Source of the DNA: JAGVSZ01 sp963747775 | GTDB lineage: Bacteria; Pseudomonadota; Gammaproteobacteria; Burkholderiales; SG8-39 | DNA length: 64,000 nt | Reading direction: 5' to 3' | Assembly: GCA_963747775.1 (NCBI GenBank) | Contig: CAVVGT010000001.1 | Coordinates: forward strand, 372,001-436,000 | Part shown: positions 21,401 to 27,911 of the stretch, piece after piece | Position numbering within the stretch: position 1 is the first letter of the stretch | Layout: every line of letters begins with the position of its first letter | Translations under genes and position numbers: made by a program | The notes under the pieces: model-generated | Databases searched by the model: none | Told to the model about the DNA's origin: nothing | Seen by the model: the letters and a program-made list of their open reading frames with translations, nothing else

Positions 21401-22159
21401 CGCCGTGCGCTTGAGCAGCGTGTCGAAGTCGAGCTTGGTGGAGCCCAGCTGCACCGCCCCGTCCGAGGCGTGGCTGATGATGTGGATCGCGTCGAGATCG
21501 GACTTCTGGGCGAGCGTGTCGGTGATCTTGCGGATACCGTCGCGCTCGGCGTCGATCAGCACGAACTCGAGGTTTCGACCCTGGCCGACCGCGGCCTCGC
21601 GCATCGCGTCCACGAGTGCCTGGTACTCGGGCGTGGCGGTATCGACGAACACCAGTTCGTTGGTGCGCTGGATGGGCGCCACCTGGGCACTGGTGACCAC
21701 GGTCGGCACGGCCGGCTCCGCGAGTGCGCGGAATTCCGCCCCCTGCATCGAGGGGGTGGCCAGCAGCGTGTCCAGGGCAGCGGGGTTGAGATCGGCCGAG
21801 AGCAGCAGGCGCGCCTCCAGCTCCTGGAGCACGGGCTTGCGCACGAAGGGGGCGGGCTGGGCACGGGCAGGGGTTTTCCTGCCGGGACCGACCTGCGCGT
21901 GCAAGGTCTCGAGCGAGGAACGCAGTGAGCGCTCGGTGGAAACAGGCGAGGACCGGATCGGCAACGTGCGCCGGCCCTTCGGCTTCGAATGCTTCACCGC
22001 AGGGCCGGCGGGAATAGTTAGCGGCGCGGGGGCCGCCTTCGACGGTGCCGCGTCAGGCGCAGCAGCGCCCGCGTGTGCGCCGGACGTGTGTAACCGCGCC
22101 GGCTCGGCTTTCGCCGTGTCGGCGGCAGAAAAAGGGGCTCGCCTGATGCTGGCTCCCAT
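9497..22159 (-). CDS. Giant LEPR-XLL/DUF4347 surface adhesin with 20 identical Ig-like repeats
   Basis: About 4,220 residues. Order: basic N-terminus; LEPR-XLL-type motif (LEARLLLSAD, 114-123); DUF4347-type domain (about 165-340); cadherin/VCBS-like modules; two tandem 120-residue repeats; DUF2341 plus LamG-like module; a third 120-residue repeat; a second DUF2341/LamG-like module; then 20 copies of a 92-residue DDAYTVDEDSG Ig-like domain (about 2049-3890). The C-terminus has a cadherin-like domain, a Gly/Pro linker, a hydrophobic segment (ITGLALSVGAVWWAARAAG) and a very acidic tail (DEDEEEVWDES). No classical signal peptide is seen; LEPR-XLL proteins usually carry long atypical N-termini. 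Such proteins are long surface adhesins. ATG 22159 is the only good start; an AGGAGG lies ~30 bp upstream, unusually far. Confidence 0.88.
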   Translation of the reverse strand: MGASIRRAPFSAADTAKAEPARLHTSGAHAGAAAPDAAPSKAAPAPLTIPAGPAVKHSKPKGRRTLPIRSSPVSTERSLRSSLETLHAQVGPGRKTPARAQPAPFVRKPVLQELEARLLLSADLNPAALDTLLATPSMQGAEFRALAEPAVPTVVTSAQVAPIQRTNELVFVDTATPEYQALVDAMREAAVGQGRNLEFVLIDAERDGIRKITDTLAQKSDLDAIHIISHASDGAVQLGSTKLDFDTLLKRTASVKKWGEALADDGDILLYGCDLAGSQEGRSLIEALSRLTGADVAASEDRTGAAAKGGDWELEFRTGSIEAQIVVSADEQRAWNHILAEPTYVGYGTLASGTGTITPALPAGIQAGDVLLAVFESQGGQAVSFTNQNGGAWNLLANPNINTNDNSTRLTVFWSVYNGTQGNPTTNDPGNHISGFIAAFRGVNTSTPINITSQSTGNSAAVSLATATTTVADTLVVMVGSSDDDADMFGPWANAGLSSVTDRYQASHALGSQGTISMATGIRATAGSYAASTSTLSGSSRWAGMTIALAPGRAPVLDAGTSPVLNAINEDAGPPSGAVGTLVSSLVDFPGGGGLNNVTDADSPALLGIAITAADTTNGSWFYSINNGTNWTAFTPSVANSQLLAADANTRIYFQPNADFNGTLGSAITFRAWDRTSGTNGGTANTTTNGGTTAFSSVTDTASLTVTPVNDAPTATNLSAAETYTEDTALNLTNIVVSDVDSANVTVTLTLSDVAAGALNTATSGAVTSTFVGGVWTAAGALADVNTLLAGLTFTPALNYNANFTIATSVSDGVAAPLSGTKTMTGTPVNDAPTATNLSAAETYTEDTALNLTNIVVSDVDSANVTVTLTLSDVAAGALNTATSGAVTSTFVGGVWTAAGALADVNTLLAGLTFTPALNYNANFTIATSVSDGVAAPLSGTKTMTGTPVNDAPTAVDDAYTVAEDNTLTVSWWDTDWTRRQQITFNNTNVGGFDPAETLTNFPVLVVLNSSSIDYAFTQGDGGDLRFFDADGTSLACEIERWDETGNSYVWVNVPQIDIGASDSILMYYGNAATADGEDPSIVWAGTGYRSVYHLNDAGGVIEDATSTNYDGTPINGASGAQPGQIGLAYGFDGVNDYINLGANRSFIDGATAATFSAWVNADDLSNPNLILSASITSGAPSGTSRMAIELDPGGEIKFIVRSGDGVDTTVFTTTPVTAGAWHYVTGVVNLATDEVTVYVDGTVRALTGAINLPAPVFPNTPSASSTIGSSDDGAAPYFDGRIDEARVATVARTAGWIQAEYRAMLNQAGTQFVSFGSAQIAPALGGVLSNDTDAENDPLGVTLVSGVSSGILTLNPDGTFVYTPNADFFGTDTFTYRANDGAIDSNIATVTITVTPVNDAPTATNLSAAETYTEDTALNLTNIVVSDVDSANVTVTLTLSDVAAGALNTATSGAVTSTFVGGVWTAAGALADVNTLLAGLTFTPALNYNANFTIATSVSDGVAAPLSGTKTMTGTPVNDAPTAADDAYATAEDGAIADGWLLPTWTQRAQLTFNNSFSFTDGVGSAVTAQTLVDFPVLVALNSGNVDYAQIQNAGQDLRFFDPDGTALAYEIERWDETGDSFVWVRVPQIDATAADHIWMYYGNAAAAAGQNPAAVWSSGYTGVYHLNEAGGGAINDSSASNNDGASIGTTGVTGVIGGGQDFELTQGDWINLGTNRNFVNGAGAATVSAWINTESLAEVAQIFGASVGSPGAGTSSRASINLHTGTSAIEGFGRTGDLDGSSSVFTANNQVALDTWQYVTAVIDYATPNGRIDLYVDGIRIATGTPAFTANNVAATNSQFASLGREDDGSATNRFDGMMDEVRLATTNRTAAWNYAEYLSMRTQFVTFGVPSTSVLASDTDEDSARLTASLVAGPSNGTLTLRTDGTFTYTPNADFNGTDTFTYRASDGANLSNVATVTITVNPVGDIANDAVSTNEDTAVVLGVLANDSFESPGRAVTSVSGAANGTVAILDGAIGTVEYTPNANFNGSDSFTYTVTSGGVTETATVSVTIDAVPDLVDDAYTVDEDSGLTNLAVLGNDDTGSGLGTITSVSAGSLGGTIAIAAGNTSINYTPAPGVSGTETFTYTFTDSNGDTDTATVSVTIDAVPDLVDDAYTVDEDSGLTNLAVLGNDDTGSGLGTITSVSAGSLGGTIAIAAGNTSINYTPAPGVSGTETFTYTFTDSNGDTDTATVSVTIDAVPDLVDDAYTVDEDSGLTNLAVLGNDDTGSGLGTITSVSAGSLGGTIAIAAGNTSINYTPAPGVSGTETFTYTFTDSNGDTDTATVSVTIDAVPDLVDDAYTVDEDSGLTNLAVLGNDDTGSGLGTITSVSAGSLGGTIAIAAGNTSINYTPAPGVSGTETFTYTFTDSNGDTDTATVSVTIDAVPDLVDDAYTVDEDSGLTNLAVLGNDDTGSGLGTITSVSAGSLGGTIAIAAGNTSINYTPAPGVSGTETFTYTFTDSNGDTDTATVSVTIDAVPDLVDDAYTVDEDSGLTNLAVLGNDDTGSGLGTITSVSAGSLGGTIAIAAGNTSINYTPAPGVSGTETFTYTFTDSNGDTDTATVSVTIDAVPDLVDDAYTVDEDSGLTNLAVLGNDDTGSGLGTITSVSAGSLGGTIAIAAGNTSINYTPAPGVSGTETFTYTFTDSNGDTDTATVSVTIDAVPDLVDDAYTVDEDSGLTNLAVLGNDDTGSGLGTITSVSAGSLGGTIAIAAGNTSINYTPAPGVSGTETFTYTFTDSNGDTDTATVSVTIDAVPDLVDDAYTVDEDSGLTNLAVLGNDDTGSGLGTITSVSAGSLGGTIAIAAGNTSINYTPAPGVSGTETFTYTFTDSNGDTDTATVSVTIDAVPDLVDDAYTVDEDSGLTNLAVLGNDDTGSGLGTITSVSAGSLGGTIAIAAGNTSINYTPAPGVSGTETFTYTFTDSNGDTDTATVSVTIDAVPDLVDDAYTVDEDSGLTNLAVLGNDDTGSGLGTITSVSAGSLGGTIAIAAGNTSINYTPAPGVSGTETFTYTFTDSNGDTDTATVSVTIDAVPDLVDDAYTVDEDSGLTNLAVLGNDDTGSGLGTITSVSAGSLGGTIAIAAGNTSINYTPAPGVSGTETFTYTFTDSNGDTDTATVSVTIDAVPDLVDDAYTVDEDSGLTNLAVLGNDDTGSGLGTITSVSAGSLGGTIAIAAGNTSINYTPAPGVSGTETFTYTFTDSNGDTDTATVSVTIDAVPDLVDDAYTVDEDSGLTNLAVLGNDDTGSGLGTITSVSAGSLGGTIAIAAGNTSINYTPAPGVSGTETFTYTFTDSNGDTDTATVSVTIDAVPDLVDDAYTVDEDSGLTNLAVLGNDDTGSGLGTITSVSAGSLGGTIAIAAGNTSINYTPAPGVSGTETFTYTFTDSNGDTDTATVSVTIDAVPDLVDDAYTVDEDSGLTNLAVLGNDDTGSGLGTITSVSAGSLGGTIAIAAGNTSINYTPAPGVSGTETFTYTFTDSNGDTDTATVSVTIDAVPDLVDDAYTVDEDSGLTNLAVLGNDDTGSGLGTITSVSAGSLGGTIAIAAGNTSINYTPAPGVSGTETFTYTFTDSNGDTDTATVSVTIDAVPDLVDDAYTVDEDSGLTNLAVLGNDDTGSGLGTITSVSAGSLGGTIAIAAGNTSINYTPAPGVSGTETFTYTFTDSNGDTDTATVSVTIDAVPDLVDDAYTVDEDSGLTNLAVLGNDDTGSGLGTITSVSAGSLGGTIAIAAGNTSINYTPAPGVSGTETFTYTFTDSNGDTDTATVSVTIDAVPDLVDDAYTVDEDSGLTNLAVLGNDDTGSGLGTITSVSAGSLGGTIAIAAGNTSINYTPAPGVSGTETFTYTFTDSNGDTDTATVTVTVTAVNDTPSLQNNAWTIVNGGTLSVTPTNVSATDPDTPVGTLVFSVVSVTNGYFELAASPGVPVTTFTQQQIANGDVRFVHNGSGAPPAFTLYVSDGTSNVGPAAANITFIGAGIGTPASTPGGGGGSGTVVTPPTTPPVSSTTPTGLPTASLATFFRPGGSRDGGEGDDVNFIEVRPVPAALVVTDRVATLDSLPQVRVQSTVIETTPMRTEIQIEPMRAEMQVIPTRHELDLSEEERQRIEVVLNSVRITGLALSVGAVWWAARAAGLVASLLASTPAWRHVDPLPVLGRDEDEEEVWDESAEDKDQKDEEHRAAWVLEGGESRR
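10491..16015 (-). repeat. Tandem array of 20 copies of a 276-bp unit
   Basis: The period is 276 bp (92 codons). Successive occurrences of CGGGCACCGC at 10741, 11017 and onward to 15985 give 19 exact periods, so 20 units. Sampled lines five units (1,380 bp) apart are letter-for-letter identical, so the array looks homogenised at DNA level, not just conserved in protein. It lies in frame inside the adhesin gene. Recombination should make its copy number variable, and short-read assemblies may collapse it. Confidence 0.97.
17614..17973 (-). repeat. 360-bp repeat, isolated copy
   Basis: One copy of the 120-codon unit (contains ETYTEDTALNLTN and NDAPTA) inside the adhesin. It appears identical to the tandem pair at 19321-20040 and is separated from it by a VCBS-like and a DUF2341/LamG-like module. 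Confidence 0.9.
19321..20040 (-). repeat. 360-bp repeat, two tandem copies
   Basis: Two head-to-tail copies of the 120-codon module (TGCCGGTCATGG recurs at 19321 and 19681). The DNA identity with the copy at 17614 extends through the full unit, which suggests recent duplication or gene conversion within the adhesin gene. Confidence 0.92.
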
Positions 22160-22772
22160 CGGCCGACCGCGCTGCTGGGCGCGGGTCCTCCTGGTTGTTG
22201 TTCGGATTACGACGGGATTGCAAGATGCACGCCTGCGCAGGATTTGAACTTTCCATCAGAAGTGTCTGACGGGAATAGAGAAATCACTATTCTGGCTGCA
22301 AATTTGCCACAGTTGGGCGCATCTTGAAGTCTGCAGCCCCGGAAAGGGGGGCCTGCCGCCGGGGATCTGCTGCCGCTGATTAGGAACTTGTGCCCGTCCT
22401 CCGGGAAGGAATTGACAATTCTGTAACAATCTTGCTGGCGGGTCGTCACTCCTGACGCCTCTATCCAGGGCTAGACCGGAATGTAAGTGTGGACTAACAC
22501 ACCGTCGCCGGGTTTCGGCCGGTCAGGTCCCCGCGTTCCGTCGAGGGCAACTTCCCCGTGGGCGACGAGGCCAGGCTTTTTGGGAGCAATTCCCGCTTCG
22601 CGGTGCCCTAGGCGCCGTGGATTTGACACGGCTGTAACGGGGCTGCACCTGGGTGGATCTCTAGGTCAGGCAGGCGTCTGAATGTGAGGGCTTGCTAACG
22701 GTGTCGCGAGAGCTCGGGGCGACGTCAGTCGTGGGTGGACCGTCGTCCCGGCGAACACCGGAATCGCGCCGG
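22160..22772. other. 613-bp intergenic region upstream of the adhesin gene
   Basis: This is the longest gene-free stretch in the window. The part nearest the adhesin (about 22240-22440) is clearly AT-richer than its surroundings, as expected of a promoter region, but no convincing -35/-10 pair was found on the minus strand. A 14-base dyad with 5-bp arms (TCAGA-4-TCTGA) sits at 22256-22269, about 100 bp before the adhesin start. The half nearest the AtuA-type genes shows nothing recognisable. Confidence 0.5.
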
Positions 22773-23090
22773 CTAGGCGGGTGATTCGATCGCGAGTTCG
22801 AGCAGCGCGTAGGAGAGGCTCTTGCCGTGCGGATCGAGCGCGAGCGAGGTGGTGACGCCGGTGTCGAGCGCGCGCCCGCAGACGAACTGCAGCGCGTGGA
22901 GATTCGGCAACTCGTAGCGCCGCACCTCCCCGCGCACGATGTGCGCGAGATGGCGCTGCACTGCAGCCGCGGTGACTTGCGCGACGAGCAGCGGGTAGTC
23001 CGTGTCGCGCAGCGCGAAGAGCGACAGCGTCAGCGTGTCGCCCTTGTCGCCCGCCCGGGCGTGCGCGAGCTCATGCAGCTTGCGTTTCAC
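22773..23090 (-). CDS. AtuA-partner small protein
   Basis: 105 residues, beginning MKRKLHELAHARAGDKGDT. This 'hARaGDKGd.' opening is typical of the small domain that is either fused to the C-terminus of DUF1446/AtuA proteins or encoded just after them. The start overlaps the end of the AtuA-type gene by 20 bp, so the two are coupled and probably form one functional unit. The biochemical role of this domain is not established. Confidence 0.75.
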   Translation of the reverse strand: MKRKLHELAHARAGDKGDTLTLSLFALRDTDYPLLVAQVTAAAVQRHLAHIVRGEVRRYELPNLHALQFVCGRALDTGVTTSLALDPHGKSLSYALLELAIESPA

Positions 23091-24417
23091 GGTCGCGCTC
23101 GAGGACGGTGACGCCGCTCTTCACGCGGCCGCGGTCGAGCAGCGTCGAGACGATGCCGACGCGCTCCTGGAGGAATTTGCGGAAGCCGCCGCCGCCCGCC
23201 GGGCCGTTCGTTCCGAGCGCCTCGACCTCGTCGCCGACGCGCTCCGCAAGCTCGCGCGTGGCCGCGCGCGCGGCCGCGCGCACGCGCACCTCGTAGGGCG
23301 CATGCGGGTGACCGAAGTCGGCGTGGTGGGTGCTGTCGATGCCGACGTACTCGACGCGCACGTCGGGCAGATCCTCCTGCAGCCGCTCGCGCAAGACCGC
23401 GCCGGCGAGCCGCGCGCGCTCGCGCGCCCGCACGCCCGCGTACGAGATCTCGCCCTCGCCGACGTAGCCTGCGAAGTAGCCGACGCTCGTCTTGAACGTG
23501 CCGGTGCGCGCGCGCCCGGTCGCGCCGGTAACCGCGACGCGATCGGGCCCGACCTCGCGCGCGTGCACGCCGGAGAAGTCGGCGACCACGTCCGGCGTCA
23601 CGTAGCCGGTCGGATCGGTCACCTCGTAGAGCAGCTGCTCCTTCACCGTGCGCAGCGTGATCAGTCCGCCGGTGCCCGCGACCTTCCCCAGCACGCCGTC
23701 GCCCTCGGCGTCCACGTCGCAGAACGGGAATCCCAGATGCGCGAGGTTGGGGACGTCTTTCACGCCGGGGTCGGCGAAGTAGCCGCCGGTGACCTGGCCC
23801 GCGCATTCGAGCAGATGGCCGATCACCGTGCCGCGGCCCAGGCGCGGCCAGTCGTCGAGCGCCCAGCCGAACTCATGGACGAGCGGCGCGAGCACCAGCG
23901 ACGGGTCGGCGACGCGGCCGGTGATGATCACATCGGCGCCGGTGGCGAGCGCGGGCACGATCTGCTCGGCGCCAAGGTACGCGTTTGCGCTGACGAGCTT
24001 CCCGTACTCGGCGAGCGGCGCCCCGCGCGACTCGATCGTCTTCAGGTCGGGCGTGAGCAGTCCGAGCACGTCGTCGCCGGTGACGACCGCCACCTTCACC
24101 GCGACGTCGAGCTCGCGCGCGAGCGCGATCACCTTGCGCCCGGCCGCGAGCGGATTGGCGGCGCCCATGTTGGTGACGATGCGGACGCCGTTGCGCTTCG
24201 CCGGCGCGAGGAGCGAGCGCATGCGCCGGTCGAGCAGCGGATCGTAACCGGCGGCCGGATCGGCGAGCCTGCGCAGCTGCGCGAGCGCGATGGTGCGCTC
24301 GGCGAGGCACTCGAGCACGAGGTAGTCGAGCTCGCCCTGCGTGGCCAGGATCACGGCGGGCTCCAGACGATCGCCCTGGAAGCCGGCGCCGGAGCCGATG
24401 CGGATCGTGCGCCTCAT
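23071..24417 (-). CDS. AtuA-family (DUF1446) protein, acyclic terpene utilisation-like
   Basis: 448 residues. The opening IRIGSGAGFQGDRLEPA and later landmarks (VTNMGAANP, ITGRVADPSL, FCDVDAEGDG, GGLIT) match the AtuA family. It is named for the Pseudomonas acyclic terpene (citronellol/geraniol) pathway but is widespread in other contexts. Its exact reaction is not known. Start at 24417 rather than 24435 because the conserved sequence begins there. The neighbouring geranyl-CoA carboxylase genes of a true atu cluster are absent, so a terpene role here is only a possibility. Divergent by 52 bp from the large regulator, which may control it. Confidence 0.8.
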   Translation of the reverse strand: MRRTIRIGSGAGFQGDRLEPAVILATQGELDYLVLECLAERTIALAQLRRLADPAAGYDPLLDRRMRSLLAPAKRNGVRIVTNMGAANPLAAGRKVIALARELDVAVKVAVVTGDDVLGLLTPDLKTIESRGAPLAEYGKLVSANAYLGAEQIVPALATGADVIITGRVADPSLVLAPLVHEFGWALDDWPRLGRGTVIGHLLECAGQVTGGYFADPGVKDVPNLAHLGFPFCDVDAEGDGVLGKVAGTGGLITLRTVKEQLLYEVTDPTGYVTPDVVADFSGVHAREVGPDRVAVTGATGRARTGTFKTSVGYFAGYVGEGEISYAGVRARERARLAGAVLRERLQEDLPDVRVEYVGIDSTHHADFGHPHAPYEVRVRAAARAATRELAERVGDEVEALGTNGPAGGGGFRKFLQERVGIVSTLLDRGRVKSGVTVLERDRETQAA

Positions 24418-24469
24418 GCGCGCCCGACTATACACCCGCTAAACTTCGGCCAATTCTCGACGTTCTCTC

Positions 24470-27400
24470 ATGGCCACGCGGAAGAAGGCGAAGACACCCG
24501 CGCGCGCGAGCTCGGCGCCGATACCGGCGCCGCTCGCGAAGCTGACGCGCCCGCGGCTCTATCGCGTCCGCCCGCGCGAGCGCCTGTTCCGGCTGCTCGA
24601 CGAGCGGCGCGAGCACCCCGCGCTCTGGATCACCGGTGCGCCGGGCGCCGGCAAGAGCGCGTTGCTCGCGAGCTACCTCGATGCGCGTCGGCTCACCGCC
24701 GTCTGGTACAACGTCGATGCGAGCGACCGGGATCCCGCGACGTTCTTCTATTTTCTCGGTCTCGCGGCAGCGCCGTTCGGCGGACCGAAGGCCGCGCCGC
24801 TGCCGCTCTTCACCGACGAGTACCGGCGCGATCTCACCGGCTTCGGGCGGCGCTGGTTCCGCGAGTTCTTCGCGCGCCTGCCCGCCGGCGCCGTCGTCGT
24901 GTTCGACAACCTCCACGAAGCCGAGGGTCGGACCGAGGCGCGCGCGGCCGTGATGGAGGAGATCCCAGTCGGCTTGAACGTGATCCTGGTGAGCCGCCTC
25001 GAGCCGCCCGCCGGGTTCGCGCGTCTCGTTGCCAACCAGACCGTCGCCCGCATCGGCCCGGAGGACCTGCGCTTCACGCGCGAGGAGGCCGCGGCGCTGC
25101 TGGACGGCGCGGGCGACCCGGCGATCGTCGATCGCGCCTGGACCCGCGCCGACGGCTGGGGGGCCGGGCTCATCCTGATGCGCGAGCAGATCCAGCGCGG
25201 TGCGGCGCGCGCCGACAACGGCGATCGGATCACGCCCGAGGCGGTATTCGCGTATTTCGCCGGCGAGATCTTCGACCGTATCGCGCCGGAGGATCAGCGC
25301 CTGCTCATGCTGATGGCGCTGCCGCCGCGCATCCGCGCCTCGGTCGCCGTCGAACTCACTCGCGAGAGCCGGGCGCCCAAGCTTCTCGAATACGGCTACC
25401 GCCGGCATCTGTTCGTCGCGCGGCGCGACGGCCCCGAACCGGTGTACGAGTTCCATGCGCTGTTCCGCGAGTTTCTGCTCGAGCGCGCAAGCAAGCTCGT
25501 GCCGCCCGGCGAGCTCGCCGAGGCGCGCGGCCGGGTCGCCGCCCTCGGCGAGGCACGCGGACTCACCGACAAGGTGTTCGAGCTGTACTGCGACGCGGAG
25601 GACTGGCCGAACGCGGTCCGGGTGCTGCTCGCGGAGACGCCGCCGATGCTCGCGCAAGGCCGCTTCGAGACGGTGGTCGCGCGCATCGACGCGCTGCCCG
25701 CGCGGTTGCGCGCCGAGGACCCGTCGGTCGCGTACTGGGAGGGCGTCGCGCGCATGAACGTCGACCCGGTGGCCGCGCGCGCCAGCCTCGAGCGCGCCTA
25801 CGAGCGGTTCGCGGCGCGCGGGGACTCGGGCGGACAGATCCGGGCCGTCGAAGCGGAGATCGTCTCGCACTACCTGTCGCGGGCCGACTGGCGCCCGGTC
25901 GACCGCTGGCTCGACGTGATGGAGCGGCTCCTCGAGCGCGCGCGCAGCTTCGACAGCCCGGAGGCGGAGGCCCGCGCGGTATCGAGCCTCGCGATCGGGC
26001 TCGTCTACCGGCAGCCCGGGCATCCGCAGCTCGCCGCCTATCTCGACCGGCTCGATGGCGTGCTCGACGCCGTCGCGGACCGCAATGCGCGCGTCGCGGT
26101 CGCCGCGCGCCTGATCGACGGCTTCAACAAGGTGGGCGAGCTCGCGCGCTCGGAGCGCGTCGCCGAGCGGATCCTGCCGATCGTCGAGCACCCCGACGTG
26201 CGGCCGGTAACGCGCGCGTGGTGCCGGGTGTGGCTGGCGCACCTCGCCATGCATCGCGCCCGCATGGACGACTACGACGCGATGCTCGACGCCGCGCGCG
26301 CGATCACGCAGGCGCACGGCCTCGGCTTCTTCGAGCAGGTGATCGACCTCTTCCGCACCTGGGGCCTGCTCGCGCGCGGCCGCCTGCCCGAGGCCGCGCG
26401 GCTGATCGCGGACATCGCGACGCGCATCGACGCGAGCCGCAAGCTCGACCTCGCGTTGCTCCACTATCTCAAGTCCTGGCACGCGTCCCTGGCCGGCGAT
26501 CCGGTCGAAGCGGTGCGCGAGGGCCGTGCGGCCGCACAGATCTCGCTCGAGACGGGCTCGATCAACTCGACGCTTACGTGCCACACCGGCCTCGCCCTCG
26601 CGCTCGACCTCGCCGGGAACCGCGCGGCGGCGCTGGGCGTGCTCGAGCGCATGAAGGCGCTCGTGCCGGACGTTCGCGGCGGGATGCTGCGGTTCCATAC
26701 CAACCTCTGGGAGGCTTATCTGCGGCTCCGCGGGGAGGATCCCGGCCACCGCGCGCCGCTCGAGGAGGCCTTCGCGCTCGGGCGCCGCGAGGGGTACCTC
26801 AACAACTACACGTGGTGGCCGCCGATGATGAGCCGGCTGTGCGCCGCCGCCCTTGAGGCGGGCGTGGAGCCCGACTACGTCCGACGGCTGGTTGCCGCAC
26901 GGGAGCTCCCGCCGCCCGAAGGCGCCGCGCCCGAGGCCTGGCCCTGGCCGCTCCGCATCCATGCGCTGGGCACGTTCCACGTCCTGCGCGACAACGCGCC
27001 GCTGCGCTTTTCCACGAAAGCGCAGAAGAAGCCGCTCGAACTCGTCAAGGCGCTCGTGGCGCTCGGTGGCGACGGGGTCGATGCGTCGCGCCTCGCTGCG
27101 ATCCTGTGGCCCGACGCGAGCGGCGACGCGGCCAAGGTGTCGTTCGACAGCACGCTGTACCGCCTGCGCAAGCTGATCGGCCACGACGCGGCGCTCGTGC
27201 TGAACGAGGGCAAGCTCTCGCTCGACCCGCGCCATTGCTGGGTGGACGTGGAGGCGTTCGAGCGTGCAGCGCGCCACGCCGACGCGGTCGCGCAGGATGC
27301 CGCGGCCGCGCCGGAGCGCGTTGCAGCCGCGGCCGCGGGACTGCGGGCGGCCTATCCGGGCCACTTCCTCGCCGGCGACGAGGACCACGGCTGGCTCCTG

Positions 27401-27694
27401 ACGATGCGCGATCGCCTGCGTGCCAAGCTCGTGCGCACGGCGCTCGCGCTCGGCCGGCGGTTGCAGACGGCCGGCCGACTCCGTGACGCGGCCGACCTGT
27501 ACGAGCGCACGCTCGAGCTCGACAACCTGGCCGAGGATCTCTACCGGCAGCTCATCGTCTGCCAGCGCGAGCTCGGCGAGCGCGCCGCGGCGCTGCGGAC
27601 CTACCGCCGCTGCAAGGAGCTGCTGTCGGTCGTGCTCGGGACGAAGCCTTCGCCCGAGACCGAGGCGGTGCGCCGCTCGCTCGACGCGGCCTAG
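24470..27694 (+). CDS. Large AAA-ATPase/BTAD transcriptional activator (MalT/SARP-like)
   Basis: 1,074 residues. N-terminal NTPase domain with Walker A GAPGAGKS (56-63) and Walker B VVVFDNLHE (about 142-150). A long helical TPR-like middle follows (about 340-810), then a winged-helix OmpR/SARP-type DNA-binding domain (about 825-910; LRIHALGTFHVLRD...FSTKAQKKPLELVKALV) and a C-terminal bacterial transcriptional activator domain (RLRDAADLYERTLELDN...LIVCQRELGE). Unlike MalT it has no C-terminal LuxR helix-turn-helix; the DNA-binding domain is internal. Such STAND-type regulators are activated by ligand and nucleotide binding. Its divergence from the AtuA-type pair across a 52-bp gap makes that pair the first candidate target. 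Confidence 0.85.
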   Translation: MATRKKAKTPARASSAPIPAPLAKLTRPRLYRVRPRERLFRLLDERREHPALWITGAPGAGKSALLASYLDARRLTAVWYNVDASDRDPATFFYFLGLAAAPFGGPKAAPLPLFTDEYRRDLTGFGRRWFREFFARLPAGAVVVFDNLHEAEGRTEARAAVMEEIPVGLNVILVSRLEPPAGFARLVANQTVARIGPEDLRFTREEAAALLDGAGDPAIVDRAWTRADGWGAGLILMREQIQRGAARADNGDRITPEAVFAYFAGEIFDRIAPEDQRLLMLMALPPRIRASVAVELTRESRAPKLLEYGYRRHLFVARRDGPEPVYEFHALFREFLLERASKLVPPGELAEARGRVAALGEARGLTDKVFELYCDAEDWPNAVRVLLAETPPMLAQGRFETVVARIDALPARLRAEDPSVAYWEGVARMNVDPVAARASLERAYERFAARGDSGGQIRAVEAEIVSHYLSRADWRPVDRWLDVMERLLERARSFDSPEAEARAVSSLAIGLVYRQPGHPQLAAYLDRLDGVLDAVADRNARVAVAARLIDGFNKVGELARSERVAERILPIVEHPDVRPVTRAWCRVWLAHLAMHRARMDDYDAMLDAARAITQAHGLGFFEQVIDLFRTWGLLARGRLPEAARLIADIATRIDASRKLDLALLHYLKSWHASLAGDPVEAVREGRAAAQISLETGSINSTLTCHTGLALALDLAGNRAAALGVLERMKALVPDVRGGMLRFHTNLWEAYLRLRGEDPGHRAPLEEAFALGRREGYLNNYTWWPPMMSRLCAAALEAGVEPDYVRRLVAARELPPPEGAAPEAWPWPLRIHALGTFHVLRDNAPLRFSTKAQKKPLELVKALVALGGDGVDASRLAAILWPDASGDAAKVSFDSTLYRLRKLIGHDAALVLNEGKLSLDPRHCWVDVEAFERAARHADAVAQDAAAAPERVAAAAAGLRAAYPGHFLAGDEDHGWLLTMRDRLRAKLVRTALALGRRLQTAGRLRDAADLYERTLELDNLAEDLYRQLIVCQRELGERAAALRTYRRCKELLSVVLGTKPSPETEAVRRSLDAA

Positions 27695-27911
27695 CCGTCA
27701 GTCATCCGTCAGCCGCCACCCGGCAATCGGCGGCCCCACCCCGAAACGGCCTCGCCGCCCGGCCCCGGCCGACCATTCGATCCCCTGAAACCCAGCGTTC
27801 ATGCGGGTCTCCGGGCAACGCCTCGCATCCGCGCGGCGCGCTCGCGCATCGGTCAGGCATCCGCCAGTGCGCGCCCTACAGACTGCGTCCCGTCAACAAC
27901 GGGAGCAGCAC

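Noticed and set aside
22236..22256. tRNA T-loop-like AGTTCAAATCC on the minus strand
   Set aside because: The flanks cannot form a T-stem or any cloverleaf.
22053..22256. A 67-codon minus-strand frame overlapping the adhesin start
   Set aside because: It has no homology and no proper ribosome site, and it shares the region with the adhesin N-terminus in another frame.
22290..22310. Sigma-54-type promoter (TGGCA...TTGCA on the minus strand) before the adhesin
   Set aside because: The spacing between GG and GC is about three bases too short.
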